A DNA stretch of 64,000 nt from assembly GCF_018130465.1 (NCBI RefSeq), contig NZ_JAFCKJ010000013.1, positions 1-64,000 on the forward strand, written 5' to 3'. The notes beneath the pieces are model-generated. The model did not search any database and was not told where the DNA came from. It saw only the letters and a program-made list of their open reading frames with translations. A program made the translations under genes and the position numbers. This DNA comes from Bradyrhizobium canariense. GTDB lineage: Bacteria; Pseudomonadota; Alphaproteobacteria; Rhizobiales; Xanthobacteraceae. Each line of letters opens with the position of its first letter. Positions within the stretch are counted from its first letter, which is position 1. Shown here piece by piece: positions 36,405 through 47,178 of this stretch.

Positions 36405-36902
36405 ATGAACCACTCCATCAGCCTCACCGTGAACGGTGCGCGGCGCGAATTCGTCCTCGAAGATCCGCGCGTCACGCTGCTCGATCTCCTGCGTGAGCGC
36501 CTTCATCTGACCGGAACCAAGAAAGGATGCGACCGCGGCCAATGCGGCGCCTGCACCATTCTCGTCGACGGCAAGCGCATCAACTCCTGCCTCGCGCTGG
36601 CCATCAGTCATGACGGCGCCGACATTCTCACCATCGAGGGTGTGGCGCGCGGCGACCAGCTTCACCCCGTGCAGGCCGCCTTCATCGCCCACGACGGATT
36701 TCAGTGCGGCTTCTGCACGCCCGGTCAGATCATGAGCGCCATCGGCATGATGAGCGAGGCGCAGGCCGGCAACGATCCCGAGCGCGTCCGTGAATGCATG
36801 AGCGGCAATCTCTGCCGTTGCGGCGCCTATGCCGGCATCGTCGATGCCGTGCTCGACGCGCAGGCCGGCATGGACGAATCCAATCAGAGGCGCTCCGCAT
36901 GA
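36405..36902 (+). CDS. Molybdenum hydroxylase, 2x[2Fe-2S] subunit
   Basis: 165 residues with both iron-sulfur clusters: plant-type CDRGQCGACTILVDG...C and the four-helix CGFCTPGQ...CRCGAY. This is the small subunit of the xanthine dehydrogenase/aldehyde oxidoreductase family, closest in layout to E. coli PaoABC. There is no twin-arginine signal, unlike PaoA, so the enzyme is likely cytoplasmic. ATG at 36405; overlaps the FAD subunit gene by 4 bp (ATGA). Confidence 0.9.
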   Translation: MNHSISLTVNGARREFVLEDPRVTLLDLLRERLHLTGTKKGCDRGQCGACTILVDGKRINSCLALAISHDGADILTIEGVARGDQLHPVQAAFIAHDGFQCGFCTPGQIMSAIGMMSEAQAGNDPERVRECMSGNLCRCGAYAGIVDAVLDAQAGMDESNQRRSA

Positions 36903-37954
36903 AGCAATTTGATTATGTCAGGCCGGCTACGGTCGCCGAGGCCGTCGCGGCCGCGGCCCAGCCGGGCGCCGTCTATCTCGCCGCCGGCACCAATCTGCTC
37001 GATCTGATGAAGGGCGGCGTCAGCCGTCCGGATCGTCTGGTCGACGTCACGCATCTCGACGGGCTCGATCGGATCGAGCGCCTCGCCGACGGTGGTGTGC
37101 GTATCGGCGTACTGGTGAGCAACGCCGATCTTGCGCATGACGCCGACTTTGCAAAGTCCTACCCGGCCGTCGCCGAAGCGCTGCTCTCCGGCGCATCAGC
37201 GCAACTGCGCAATGCCGCGACCGTCGGCGGCAATCTGCTGCAACGGACGCGCTGTGCGTATTTCTACGACACGGCCAGTCGCTGCAACAAGCGCGAGGCC
37301 GGCAGCGGCTGCGACGCGCGCGATGGCGAGAACCGCACCCACGCCGTGCTCGGCTGGAGCGAAAACTGCATCGCCACGCATCCGTCCGACTTCTGCGTAC
37401 CGCTGGTCGCGCTTGACGCAATCGTCGAGATCGAGGGCAGGAACGGGCGGCGCGAGATCGCGCTCGACGAACTGCATCGCCTGCCCGGCGATACGCCGGA
37501 GCGTGAAACCGCATTCGAGCCCGGCGACCTCGTCGTCGCGGTGCGTCTGCCGGCCGCTGCGCGCGGCTTTGCCGCGCGTGCGCGCTATCTCAAGGTCCGC
37601 GATAGAACGTCCTACGCGTTTGCGGTCGTCTCGGCTGCCGCTGCGCTGCGGATCGAGAACGGCAAGATCGCGGAGGCGCGGCTTGCGCTCGGCGGTGTCG
37701 CCGCAAAGCCATGGCGCGCCCGCGCCGCGGAGGACGTGCTCAGGAACGTCGCGCCCACGGTGGACGCTTTCCAGGAAGCCGCCCGGCGCGCGCTCGCCGA
37801 CGCAAAACCGTCCGGCGACAACGCCTTCAAGATCGAGCTCGCGCGCCGCATCGTCGTGCGCGCGCTGAGCCTCGCCGTCGCCGGTACGCCCGCGCGCATC
37901 CCCGCGCTGCCGGCCTCTCCCTTTGCCTCGACGTCCGGAGCCATTCATGCCTGA
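36899..37954 (+). CDS. Molybdenum hydroxylase, FAD subunit with extra Fe-S cysteines
   Basis: 351 residues of the CoxM/XdhB type: FAD-binding YLAAGTNLLDLMKGG and LRNAATVGGNLLQRTRC. Between about residues 120 and 165 lies a cysteine set (RCAYFYD, SRCNKRE, GCDARD, ENCIATHPSDFC) matching the additional [4Fe-4S] insert of PaoB and 4-hydroxybenzoyl-CoA reductase. Start ATG at 36899, coupled to the preceding stop; overlaps the large-subunit gene by 8 bp. Confidence 0.9.
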   Translation: MKQFDYVRPATVAEAVAAAAQPGAVYLAAGTNLLDLMKGGVSRPDRLVDVTHLDGLDRIERLADGGVRIGVLVSNADLAHDADFAKSYPAVAEALLSGASAQLRNAATVGGNLLQRTRCAYFYDTASRCNKREAGSGCDARDGENRTHAVLGWSENCIATHPSDFCVPLVALDAIVEIEGRNGRREIALDELHRLPGDTPERETAFEPGDLVVAVRLPAAARGFAARARYLKVRDRTSYAFAVVSAAAALRIENGKIAEARLALGGVAAKPWRARAAEDVLRNVAPTVDAFQEAARRALADAKPSGDNAFKIELARRIVVRALSLAVAGTPARIPALPASPFASTSGAIHA

Positions 37955-40208
37955 GCTCAATCTTACCAGCGCGCCCGCTCATCTGCGCCACGGCTCGAAC
38001 ATCGGCCAGCCGCTGACCCGCCGCGACGGGGTCCTCAAGGTCAAAGGGCAGGCGACCTACGCCGCCGACAATCATCCGCCCGGCATGCTGTTTGCGGTGA
38101 TGGCCGTCGCCAGCATTTCGCGCGGCCATGTGACCTCGCTCGATGTCGCTGCCGCCAGGCGCCATCCCGGCGTGGTCGACGTCATGACATCAGACCACAA
38201 GCCACGGCTCGCCATCGACCCCGAGATCAAGACCAATCCGTTCGTGTTCCGGATGGAGGTGTTGCAGAGCAATGAGGTTCGCTACGCCAACCAGCCCATT
38301 GCCGTCGTGATCGCCGAGACGCTGGAGGCGGCGACGGAAGGCGCGGCGCTGCTGGCGCCGCGCTACGAGACGCTGCCCGCGCTTGTCGGCCTCGACGCCG
38401 GTGACAGCTTCGTGCCGCCGGTCGTCGGCGTCGGCAACCCGACGGAAAATCACCGCGGCGATGTCGAGGCGGGCCTTGCCTCGGCCGAGAAGCGGATCGA
38501 TGCGGTTTACGAGACGCCGCCGCAATATCACAACGCGATGGAGCCGCATGCGATCGTCGCTGCCTGGGACGGCGACAATCTGTCGGTCGACATGCCGACC
38601 CAGGGGCTGATGCTGTCGCTGGCGCGCATCGCCGAATTGTTCGGCATCGCGCACGACAAGATCCACATCCGCAGCCCCTTCCTCGGCGGCGGGTTCGGCT
38701 CGAAGGGGCTGATGGCCGGCCCTCCGGTCCTCGGCATCATGGCGGCAAAGCTCGTCGGCAGACCGGTCAAGCTGGTGCTGCGCCGCGAGCAGATGTACGG
38801 CCCGGTCGGTCACCGCGCGCCGACGCGGCAGCGGCTGCGTATCGGCACCGACGGCGACGGGCGCCTGACCGCGCTCGATCACCATGCGAGGACCGTGTCG
38901 AGCACGTTCGACGATTTCTACGAGCCCGCCGCCGATGCCTCGCACACGCTCTATGCGGCGCCTGCGATCCGCACCTCGCATGATGCCGTGCGCGTCAGCA
39001 CCGGCACGCCGCTGTTCATGCGCGCGCCCGGCGAGGCGACCGGATCGATCGCTCTGGAGAGCGCGATCGACGAGATGGCCTGGGCCTGCGGCATCGATCC
39101 GCTTGCGTTCCGCCTGAAGAACTATGCCGAGGTCGAGCCGATCACAGGAAAGCCGTTCTCCTCCAAGGCGTTGCGTGCCTGTTACGAGCAAGGCGCGGCG
39201 CGTTTCGGCTGGGCGAAGCGACCGCTCCAGCCGCGGCAGATGCGCGACGATGCCGGCCTGCTTGTCGGCTGGGGCATGGGCACCGCGACGTTCCCCGCGC
39301 TGATGTTCCAGGCCGAAGCGCGTGCCGTGCTTCGGCGCGACGGTTCCGGTGCCATGGAAATCGGCGCGCATGATATGGGGCAGGGTGCCTGGACGGCGCT
39401 TGCGCAGATTGCGGCCGACGAACTCGGGCTTGATATCGACCGCGTCGAGTTCAAGGCGGGTTCATCCGACCTGCCCGATGCCGGCATTGCCGGCGGCTCG
39501 GCCCACACGGCAACCGCGGGTGCTGCGATCCACAGCGCAGGTGCGGCCGTGATTGCAAAACTCGCCGATCTCGCCACCAGCGATGAGCGGTCGCCGCTGT
39601 TCGGTGCCGGCAATGCCGGCGTGATCGCGCGCGATGGCAGGTTGATCCGGCGTGACGATGAAAGCCGCGGCGAAAGCTACGCCGAGATTCTCGCGCGCGC
39701 CGGCGTTGCCGAGGTCGAAGCGCGCGGCACCGGCGCGCCCAATCCGGCGGCGATGGAGGAGTATGCGATGCACGCCCATGGCGCGGTGTTCGCGGAGGTG
39801 AAGGTCGATCCCGAGCTCGGCCAGGTCCGCGTCACCCGCATGGTCGGCGCCTTCGCGGCGGGACGCATCGTCAATCCGCGCATGGTGCAGAGCCAGCTGT
39901 TCGGTGGCATGATCTGGGGCCTATCCTTCGCGTTGCACGAGGAAGCCATCACCGACCGCCGCACCGGAAGGATCATGAACGCCAATCTCGGCGAGTACCA
40001 TATCCCCGTGAATGCCGACGTCCCGCCGCTCGACGTGATCACGGTCGAGGAGCACGATCCGCACGTCAACGCGCTCGGCATCAAGGGTGTCGGCGAGATC
40101 GGCGTCACCGGCAGCGCAGGCGCGGTCGCCAACGCGGTCTGGCATGCGACCGGCGTGCGTGTGCGTCGGTTCCCGATCCGGATCGAGGAATTGCTGACGC
40201 AGCCTTGA
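37947..40208 (+). CDS. Molybdenum hydroxylase, molybdopterin subunit
   Basis: 753 residues of the XdhC/PaoC type: N-terminal RRDGVLKVKGQATYAADN, the FLGGGFGSKG motif, moco-binding stretches (ALESAIDEMAWACGIDPL; IGAHDMGQGAWTAL) and the catalytic Glu in KGVGEIGVTGSAGA. It oxidises aldehydes or N-heterocycles at a Mo centre, passing electrons over the two partner subunits. Substrate not determinable. ATG at 37947 overlaps the FAD subunit's 3' end. A XdhC-like moco sulfurase is not in the window. Confidence 0.92.
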   Translation: MPELNLTSAPAHLRHGSNIGQPLTRRDGVLKVKGQATYAADNHPPGMLFAVMAVASISRGHVTSLDVAAARRHPGVVDVMTSDHKPRLAIDPEIKTNPFVFRMEVLQSNEVRYANQPIAVVIAETLEAATEGAALLAPRYETLPALVGLDAGDSFVPPVVGVGNPTENHRGDVEAGLASAEKRIDAVYETPPQYHNAMEPHAIVAAWDGDNLSVDMPTQGLMLSLARIAELFGIAHDKIHIRSPFLGGGFGSKGLMAGPPVLGIMAAKLVGRPVKLVLRREQMYGPVGHRAPTRQRLRIGTDGDGRLTALDHHARTVSSTFDDFYEPAADASHTLYAAPAIRTSHDAVRVSTGTPLFMRAPGEATGSIALESAIDEMAWACGIDPLAFRLKNYAEVEPITGKPFSSKALRACYEQGAARFGWAKRPLQPRQMRDDAGLLVGWGMGTATFPALMFQAEARAVLRRDGSGAMEIGAHDMGQGAWTALAQIAADELGLDIDRVEFKAGSSDLPDAGIAGGSAHTATAGAAIHSAGAAVIAKLADLATSDERSPLFGAGNAGVIARDGRLIRRDDESRGESYAEILARAGVAEVEARGTGAPNPAAMEEYAMHAHGAVFAEVKVDPELGQVRVTRMVGAFAAGRIVNPRMVQSQLFGGMIWGLSFALHEEAITDRRTGRIMNANLGEYHIPVNADVPPLDVITVEEHDPHVNALGIKGVGEIGVTGSAGAVANAVWHATGVRVRRFPIRIEELLTQP

Positions 40209-40245
40209 TGCAGCCGCGGGCGAGGCCTTCTCGCTCCGCCGCGTG

Positions 40246-40398
40246 CTAATGCAGCTTCTTGCGAAGAGCCTTGAGCGCTTCTCGCTGCGACTCGATGTAG
40301 TTCGCGATGGCCTTGCGCAGCTCCTCCGAATGGAGCTTGTCGCTATCGCGCTGCACTTCATCGAGTGCGGCTTCTGCATTGGCGAGCGTGATCTTCAT
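40246..40398 (-). CDS. 50-residue helical protein
   Basis: Reads MKITLANAEAALDEVQRDSD..., highly charged, with heptad-like pattern (ELRKAIANYIESQREALKAL) ending KKLH; probably one long helix or small bundle. ATG at 40398 with AGGG 7 bases upstream; stop TAG at 40248-40246. Coding looks plausible by composition and ribosome site, but no family is known to me. A GC-rich hairpin at 40419-40449 lies in its 5' leader. Convergent with the molybdenum hydroxylase operon. Confidence 0.55.
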   Translation of the reverse strand: MKITLANAEAALDEVQRDSDKLHSEELRKAIANYIESQREALKALRKKLH

Positions 40399-40418
40399 CT
40401 GCGAGCCCTGTTACGAAG

Positions 40419-40449
40419 CGGCCCCGGAGTGCCTAGGAGTCCGGGGCCG
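40419..40449. other. GC-rich perfect hairpin upstream of the 50-residue gene
   Basis: Ten-base arms CGGCCCCGGA and TCCGGGGCCG around an 11-base loop, ending about 20 bases before the minus-strand ATG at 40398. It may be a leader structure or a terminator facing the other way; there is no T run. Confidence 0.45.
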
Positions 40450-40584
40450 TAACCTCAACACCTTGCGCGAGGCTGCTCGGCTACGGTTCGTAATATATAG
40501 CGGTTCGGCTCGCTGAAATTGAGATGGCTCAAGCTCCGTAAGATACCGGGCAGGCCGTAAGGTTCCGGGGGATTTTGATGTGCG

Positions 40585-41133
40585 TCAAAACGTCGGCGGC
40601 GTGCAGGCCGAGATCACCTCGCACGGCTTGCCGCCGACGCAACGAAAGCGATGCGGGCGGCGGCTCTCGAAATAATAGGCATCGCCGGGATTGAGGATAC
40701 GGCGCTCGTCCTCGACGGTGACCTCGAGCTTTCCTGAGATCACGATGCCGCCCTCCTCGCCGTCATGGACCAGGTGAACGCGCCCGGTGTCGCTGCCGGG
40801 CTCGTAGCGCTCCTTCAGCATCTGGAGACTGCGACCGAACAGATTGTCGCCTATTTGCCGATAGGAGATCGGCTTCTTGCCGACCTCGGTCAGCTCTTCG
40901 GCGCGGTAGAAGATCTTGCGCCGGCTCTCCGGCTCCAGCGCGAAGAATTCGGCGAGCCCCATCGGAATGCCGTCGAGGATGCGCTTGAGCGCCCCCACGG
41001 ACGGGTTCATCTGGTTGGATTCGATCAGCGAGATCGTCGAATTGGTGACGCCGGCGCGTTTGGCGAGTTCGCGCTGCGACAGCTTCTGGCGCGCCCGGAT
41101 GAATCGCAGCCGTCCACCGATATCGACGCTCAT
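40585..41133 (-). CDS. XRE-cupin regulator (PuuR-like)
   Basis: 182 residues: HTH_3 domain (LRFIRARQKLSQRELAKRAG; TNSTISLIESNQ) followed by a cupin (VHDGEEGGIVISGKLEVTVE; GDAYYFESRRPHRFRC). This layout is that of PuuR and related repressors of polyamine and amino-acid catabolism. Divergent from the transaminase gene with 142 bp between, so it likely controls that gene. ATG at 41133. Confidence 0.9.
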   Translation of the reverse strand: MSVDIGGRLRFIRARQKLSQRELAKRAGVTNSTISLIESNQMNPSVGALKRILDGIPMGLAEFFALEPESRRKIFYRAEELTEVGKKPISYRQIGDNLFGRSLQMLKERYEPGSDTGRVHLVHDGEEGGIVISGKLEVTVEDERRILNPGDAYYFESRRPHRFRCVGGKPCEVISACTPPTF

Positions 41134-41275
41134 GTCCCTGTCCCGTGTTGCAGGTGTTGCGGATCGCGCAAATATGGACCGACAGCCCTAGTAAAATCAA
41201 CGGCTTGCAGGTCATCAGAAAAGGACTTGTTGCGCTTTTGAAGACGTGGCTCTGGTAGCGTGTCAGCAAAGGAGC

Positions 41276-42610
<1,335 letters not shown>

Positions 42611-42680
42611 TAATTGCTCTCGCCGTTGCGGAGTTCCCTCTTGCAGCGGCGAGCGTGATGCCGCGGGAGTTTGACGAAGC

Positions 42681-43946
42681 GTGAAAGTTCTGATCCTCGG
42701 CAGCGGTGTCATCGGTGTCACCTCTGCCTACTACCTCGCGCGTGCCGGCCATGAGGTGACGGTTGTCGACCGTCAGCCCGAACCGGCGCTCGAGACCTCC
42801 TTTGCCAATGCCGGCGAAGTGTCGCCCGGCTATTCCTCGCCCTGGGCCGGTCCCGGCGTACCGGTGAAGGCGGTCAAATGGCTGCTGATGAAGCACGGGC
42901 CGCTGGTGATCCGGCCGAAGCTCGATCCCGTGATGTGGGTCTGGCTGCTCAAGTTGCTGCGCAATTGCACCAGCGCGCGCTACGCGGTCAACAAGAGCCG
43001 GATGATCCCGATCGCGGAATATAGCCGCGATTGCCTGCGCGACCTGCGCCGCGACATCGGCATCCAGTATGACGAGCGCTCGCAGGGCACGCTGCAGCTG
43101 TTCCGCTACCAGGCCCAGCTCGACGGCACCGGTGAGGACATCGCCGTGCTCAAGCAATACGGCGTGCCCTTTGAGGTGCTGAGCCGCGAGGGCTGCATCG
43201 CGGCCGAGCCGGCGCTGGCGAGCGTGAAGGAGAAGTTCGCCGGTGGACTTCGCTTGCCGCAGGACGAGACCGGCGACTGCCACATGTTCACGCAGGCGCT
43301 GGCCAAGCACGCCGAAGCGCTCGGCGTGCGCTTCATGTTCAACACCGGCATCGACCGTATCGTCACCGACGGCGCGCGCGTCAGCGGCGTGGCGACCAGC
43401 GCCGGAATGTTGCAGGCAGACGCTTACGTCCTCGCGCTCGGAAGCTGGTCGTCGCGTCTGGTCGCGCCGCTCGGCATCTCGCTGCCGGTCTATCCCGTGA
43501 AGGGTTATTCGATCACGGTGCCGATCAAGGACGCTTCCGGCGCGCCGGAATCGACCGTGATGGACGAGAGCTATAAAGTCGCCATTACGCGCCTCGGCAA
43601 TCGCATTCGCGTCGGTGGCACCGCCGAAATCTCCGGCTTCTCGAGCCAGCTCTATGATGCGCGCCGCGCCACGCTCGATCACTCGCTGACCGATCTGTTC
43701 CCGCGCGGCGGCGATCTCTCCAAGGCGACGTTCTGGAGCGGCCTGCGCCCGATGACACCGGACGGCCCGCCCGTGATCGGCCCGACGCAATATGCCAACC
43801 TGCATCTCAATACGGGCCACGGCACGCTGGGCTGGACCATGTCGTGCGGCTCCGGCCGCGTGCTCGCCGACATGCTGTCAGGCAAGAAGCCGGACATTGA
43901 TGTGAGCGCGTTGACGGTGGACCGGTACAATCACCGGTTTGGCTAA
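42681..43946 (+). CDS. dadA: D-amino-acid dehydrogenase DadA
   Basis: 421 residues: N-terminal FAD motif [20 protein letters not shown], the DadA block [22 protein letters not shown], and the C-terminal [17 protein letters not shown]...[17 protein letters not shown]. Converts D-amino acids to keto acids, passing electrons to the respiratory chain. GTG start at 42681. Together with the transaminase it forms an amino-acid-degrading pair, though a DadX racemase is absent here. Confidence 0.9.
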   Translation: MKVLILGSGVIGVTSAYYLARAGHEVTVVDRQPEPALETSFANAGEVSPGYSSPWAGPGVPVKAVKWLLMKHGPLVIRPKLDPVMWVWLLKLLRNCTSARYAVNKSRMIPIAEYSRDCLRDLRRDIGIQYDERSQGTLQLFRYQAQLDGTGEDIAVLKQYGVPFEVLSREGCIAAEPALASVKEKFAGGLRLPQDETGDCHMFTQALAKHAEALGVRFMFNTGIDRIVTDGARVSGVATSAGMLQADAYVLALGSWSSRLVAPLGISLPVYPVKGYSITVPIKDASGAPESTVMDESYKVAITRLGNRIRVGGTAEISGFSSQLYDARRATLDHSLTDLFPRGGDLSKATFWSGLRPMTPDGPPVIGPTQYANLHLNTGHGTLGWTMSCGSGRVLADMLSGKKPDIDVSALTVDRYNHRFG

Positions 43947-43982
43947 GCGGTCTCTCCGCGCGTCCAACTCCATCACCGTCAC

Positions 43983-44116
43983 CCTGAGGCGTGAGCCGCG
44001 CGGCGCAACGCGCCGTGCGGCGAGCCTCGAAGGGCGACGGCGCGGCTGCATCGGGGCCGTGCATCCTTCGAGGCTTCCCTTGCGATGCGATCGCATCGCA
44101 AGCTTCGCACCTCAGG
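43983..44116. repeat. Nested palindromic element (REP-like)
   Basis: Outer arms CCTGAGG (43983-43989) and CCTCAGG (44110-44116) enclose AGCCTCGAAGG (44023-44033) and CCTTCGAGGCT (44065-44075). Inside also lies a 24-bp perfect palindrome (44079-44102) built on GCGATGCGATCGCATCGC. It fills the gap between convergent dadA and the XRE-cupin gene. Confidence 0.65.
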
Positions 44117-44155
44117 ATGACGGGCTGGCGCTGTTTGCGCGAAGGGACGAGAAGC

Positions 44156-44830
44156 TTACCCCGCCCCCGTCACGCAATTCACCCACAGCACCACCGCTTT
44201 CGCGTCCTCGGCCGGATTTGAAAACCGGTGCGGCCGGCGGCTGGCGAATCTGAAACTGTCGCCCGTCTTCAGCGACCATGTCTCGCTGTCTACCGTCAGC
44301 ATCATCTCGCCTTCGAGCACGAGGCCGGCCTCTTCGCCGTCATGGGTGTAGAGCTCGTCGCCGGTGGAGCCGCCGGGCTCCAGATGCACCAGGAACAGAT
44401 TGAGCCGGTTATCGGCGGTGGCGGGGCTCAGCAATTGCTTCGACACGCCGGTGCGCCAGAGCTTCAGCTCGGGCCGCTGAAGCCCGCGCGTGACGACCTG
44501 GTCGGACGTGCCATCGGCGCTCGGGCTTGCGCCGAACAGCGCGGCGATGCCGACGCCGAGCACGTCGGCGAGCGTTGCCAGCACGCGCAGCGACGGTGAC
44601 GACAGGCCGCGCTCGATCTGGCTGAGGAAGCCGATCGACAGCTCGGTGCGCGCCGCGACCGTTTCCAGCGAGAACTGCCTGATACGCCTGAGATCGCGGA
44701 TACGGCGGCCGACCGCGACGTCCATCGCCGGTTCGGCCGCTTTGGCGATAGCCTTGGTATTGGCTTTCACCTTCACCTTCTTCACCGACTTTACGGCGGC
44801 CGGTTTGCGCATTCTTTTGCCACCGCTCAC
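44156..44830 (-). CDS. XRE-cupin regulator
   Basis: 224 residues. A Lys/Ala-rich N-terminal tail (VKSVKKVKVKANTKAIAK), then HTH_3 (RDLRRIRQFSLETVAARTEL; SIGFLSQIERGLSSPSL) and a C-terminal cupin (HDGEEAGLVLEGEMMLTVDS; RRPHRFSNP). GTG at 44830 with AAGGA upstream; ATG at 44812 is also possible. Divergent from the amino-acid ABC importer, and two TTCA-N6-TGAA sites sit in the shared 163-bp gap, so it probably represses itself and the importer. Confidence 0.9.
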   Translation of the reverse strand: MSGGKRMRKPAAVKSVKKVKVKANTKAIAKAAEPAMDVAVGRRIRDLRRIRQFSLETVAARTELSIGFLSQIERGLSSPSLRVLATLADVLGVGIAALFGASPSADGTSDQVVTRGLQRPELKLWRTGVSKQLLSPATADNRLNLFLVHLEPGGSTGDELYTHDGEEAGLVLEGEMMLTVDSETWSLKTGDSFRFASRRPHRFSNPAEDAKAVVLWVNCVTGAG

Positions 44831-44844
44831 GTCAAACCGCTTCC

Positions 44845-44908
44845 TTCATGTGCATGAAAACCGCTTGCATCGGTCGCGAAAGTGTGACCAAATTTTCATA
44901 TTGGTGAA
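44845..44908. promoter_or_regulatory. Two TTCA-N6-TGAA operator candidates
   Basis: Site 1 is TTCATG-TG-CATGAA (44845-44858). Site 2 is ATTTTCA-N6-TGAAAAT (44892-44911). Both reduce to TTCA-N6-TGAA with centres 50 bp apart, in the gap between the divergent XRE-cupin and ABC-importer genes. Paired palindromes of the same half-site are what an XRE dimer would bind; binding is inferred. Confidence 0.6.
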
Positions 44909-44993
44909 AATAGGCCGAAACGGCTCGGCCCGCAATGTCTGCGATCACGACATCTGCGAGCGCCGCCATCGGCCGGACCCAAAGGGGAATGCG

Positions 44994-45758
44994 ATGGCGT
45001 TGAAGCGTTTTGTCCAGGCCGCAGTCGCGGTGCTCGCGATTGCCGCAGTCGTGCCAGCTTCGGCGCAGCAGGTGCTGAAGGTCGGTTCGACGCCGACCGG
45101 CATTCCCTTCACCTTCCTCGACACCAAGACCAACACCATCCAGGGCATCATGGTCGATCTCGTCACCGAGATCGGCAAGGATGCTGGCCTCAACGTGCAG
45201 ATCGAGCCGATGGCGTTCTCGGCGCTGATTCCGTCGCTGACCTCCAGCAAGATCGACATCATCGCGGCCGCGATGTTCATCACCGCGCCGCGCAAAGAGG
45301 TCGTCGATTTCTCCGACCCGATCTACACCTATGGTGAAGGCCTCGTGGTGCCGAAGAGCGACACCAAGGCCTACGCCACGCAGGACGACCTGAAGGGCGA
45401 GACGGTTGGCGCCCAGGTCGGCACCGCCTTCGTCGACGCGCTGAAGAAGTCCGGCCTGTTTGCCGACGTCAAGGCCTACGACACCATTCCCGACATCCTG
45501 CGCGACGTGAACACCGGCCGCCTCAAGGCCGGCTACGCCGACTACCCGATCCTCGCCTACAATCTGAAGCAGGGCGGCTTCCCCGAGGTGCGGCTCGTCG
45601 ACAGCTACAAGCCGGCCACGGTCGGCTCGGTCGGCATCGGCGTGCGCAAGGGCGAGACCGCGCTGCTCGGCAAGATCAATGCTTCGCTTGCCAAGCTGAA
45701 GGCCAACGGCACCATCGACAAGATCCTCGAGAAGTGGGGTCAGAAGGCACAGGGTTGA
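44994..45758 (+). CDS. Polar amino-acid ABC transporter, substrate-binding protein
   Basis: 254 residues: signal peptide ([20 protein letters not shown]) then SBP_bac_3 fold ([58 protein letters not shown]). ATG at 44994 with AAAGGGGA upstream; the frame remains open for 168 codons before it, but that lies across the operator region and the divergent gene. First gene of an SBP-permease-ATPase-oxidase operon; ligand not determinable, but the neighbours suggest amino acid or amine-derived compound. Confidence 0.92.
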   Translation: MALKRFVQAAVAVLAIAAVVPASAQQVLKVGSTPTGIPFTFLDTKTNTIQGIMVDLVTEIGKDAGLNVQIEPMAFSALIPSLTSSKIDIIAAAMFITAPRKEVVDFSDPIYTYGEGLVVPKSDTKAYATQDDLKGETVGAQVGTAFVDALKKSGLFADVKAYDTIPDILRDVNTGRLKAGYADYPILAYNLKQGGFPEVRLVDSYKPATVGSVGIGVRKGETALLGKINASLAKLKANGTIDKILEKWGQKAQG

Positions 45759-45784
45759 TCGACAGAGGCTGGTAAGGCTGCCCG

Positions 45785-46438
45785 ATGAAAGGCTTCTGGC
45801 ACGACGCCGCCGAGTTCTTCCCGATCCTGATGAGCGGCGTCGTGCTGACGATCGTCGTCACCATCGGCTCGCTGCTGCTTTCGACGGTGCTCGGCCTGAT
45901 CTGGGCGATGATGCGGGTCTCCGGCATCAAGGCGCTGTCGATGCTCAGCGCCAGCCTGATCAACGTGATCCGGGGTATCCCGATCATCGTGCTGTTGTTC
46001 TACCTCTATTTCGTGATGCCGGATCTCGGCGTCACGCTCAGTGCGCTCCAGGCCGCGATCCTCGGACTCGGCGTCGCCTATTCCGCCTATCAGGCGGAAA
46101 ACTTCCGCGCCGGAATCGAGGCGATCGACAAGGGGCAGATCGAGGCGGCGCAATCGATCGGCATGGGCTGGTGGCTGACCATGCGCCGCGTCGTGCTGCC
46201 GCAGGCGGTGCGCATCGTGCTGCCGCCCTACGGCAACGTCATGATCATGATGCTGAAGGATTCCTCGCAGGCCTCGACCATCACGGTCGCCGAGCTCGCG
46301 CTGCAAGGGAAGTTGATCGCGTCCTCGACCTTCAAGAACACCAACGTGTTCACGCTGGTTGCGCTGATGTATCTCACCATGAGCATTCCGCTGATCCTGC
46401 TGGTCCGTCACTTCGAGAAGCGGGCCGGCAAGAAATGA
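45785..46438 (+). CDS. Polar amino-acid ABC transporter, permease
   Basis: 217 residues, about five membrane helices, HisM/GlnP type ([20 protein letters not shown]) with the EAA loop [24 protein letters not shown] contacting the ATPase. One permease gene only, so a homodimer is likely. ATG at 45785; its stop overlaps the ATPase start (ATGA). Confidence 0.92.
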   Translation: MKGFWHDAAEFFPILMSGVVLTIVVTIGSLLLSTVLGLIWAMMRVSGIKALSMLSASLINVIRGIPIIVLLFYLYFVMPDLGVTLSALQAAILGLGVAYSAYQAENFRAGIEAIDKGQIEAAQSIGMGWWLTMRRVVLPQAVRIVLPPYGNVMIMMLKDSSQASTITVAELALQGKLIASSTFKNTNVFTLVALMYLTMSIPLILLVRHFEKRAGKK

Positions 46439-47166
46439 TCGAGCTTACCGACGTCCACAAGAGCTTTGGCGAGAACGAGGTGCTCAAGGGCATCACGGCG
46501 TCCGTCGAGAAGGGCGAGGTGGTCTGCATCGTCGGCCCGTCCGGCTCCGGCAAGTCCACCATCTTGCGCTGTATCAACGGCCTTGAAAGCTACGACCGCG
46601 GCCAGATCAGCGTCGAAGGATTGAAGGTCGAGCGCGACGCCCCGTCGATCGTGAAGGTCCGCACACAGGTCTCGATGGTGTTCCAGCGCTTCAACCTGTT
46701 TCCGCACCGGACGGTGCTGGAGAACGTCGTCGAAGGTCCGCTCTATGTGAAGAAGGAGCCGCGTGCGCAGGCGTTCGAGCGCGGCCGTGCCCTGCTTGCG
46801 CAAGTGGGCCTCGCCGAGAAAGCCGACGCGCATCCGCCGCAGCTCTCCGGCGGCCAGCAGCAACGCGTCGCGATTGCGCGCGCGCTCGCCATGCAGCCCA
46901 AGGCCATCCTGTTCGACGAACCGACCTCGGCGCTCGATCCCGAGCTCGTCGGCGACGTTCTCGGCGTGATGCGCAAGCTCGCCGACGACGGCATGACCAT
47001 GGTCGTCGTCACCCATGAGATGGGCTTTGCCCGCGACGTCGCCGACCGCGTGCTGTTCATCGACGGCGGCGTTATCGTCGAGCAGGGGCCGGCCAAGGCG
47101 CTGCTCAACCAACCCCAGCATCCGCGCACGCAGGATTTTTTGCGCCGCGTGCTGCATCCGCTCTGA
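46435..47166 (+). CDS. Polar amino-acid ABC transporter, ATP-binding protein
   Basis: 243 residues, GlnQ type: Walker [10 protein letters not shown] (about 35), Q-loop FQRFNLFPH, signature [15 protein letters not shown], Walker [14 protein letters not shown], switch His in [13 protein letters not shown] at 46435 coupled to the permease stop. The FAD oxidase follows 12 bp later and is probably in the same operon. Confidence 0.95.
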   Translation: MIELTDVHKSFGENEVLKGITASVEKGEVVCIVGPSGSGKSTILRCINGLESYDRGQISVEGLKVERDAPSIVKVRTQVSMVFQRFNLFPHRTVLENVVEGPLYVKKEPRAQAFERGRALLAQVGLAEKADAHPPQLSGGQQQRVAIARALAMQPKAILFDEPTSALDPELVGDVLGVMRKLADDGMTMVVVTHEMGFARDVADRVLFIDGGVIVEQGPAKALLNQPQHPRTQDFLRRVLHPL

Positions 47167-47178
47167 CCGGTCTTCGCC

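Noticed and set aside
41219-41239. AAAAG-N11-CTTTT inverted repeat as operator for the XRE-cupin at 40585
   Set aside because: Arms are short and low in complexity and do not match the operator pair at 44845-44911.
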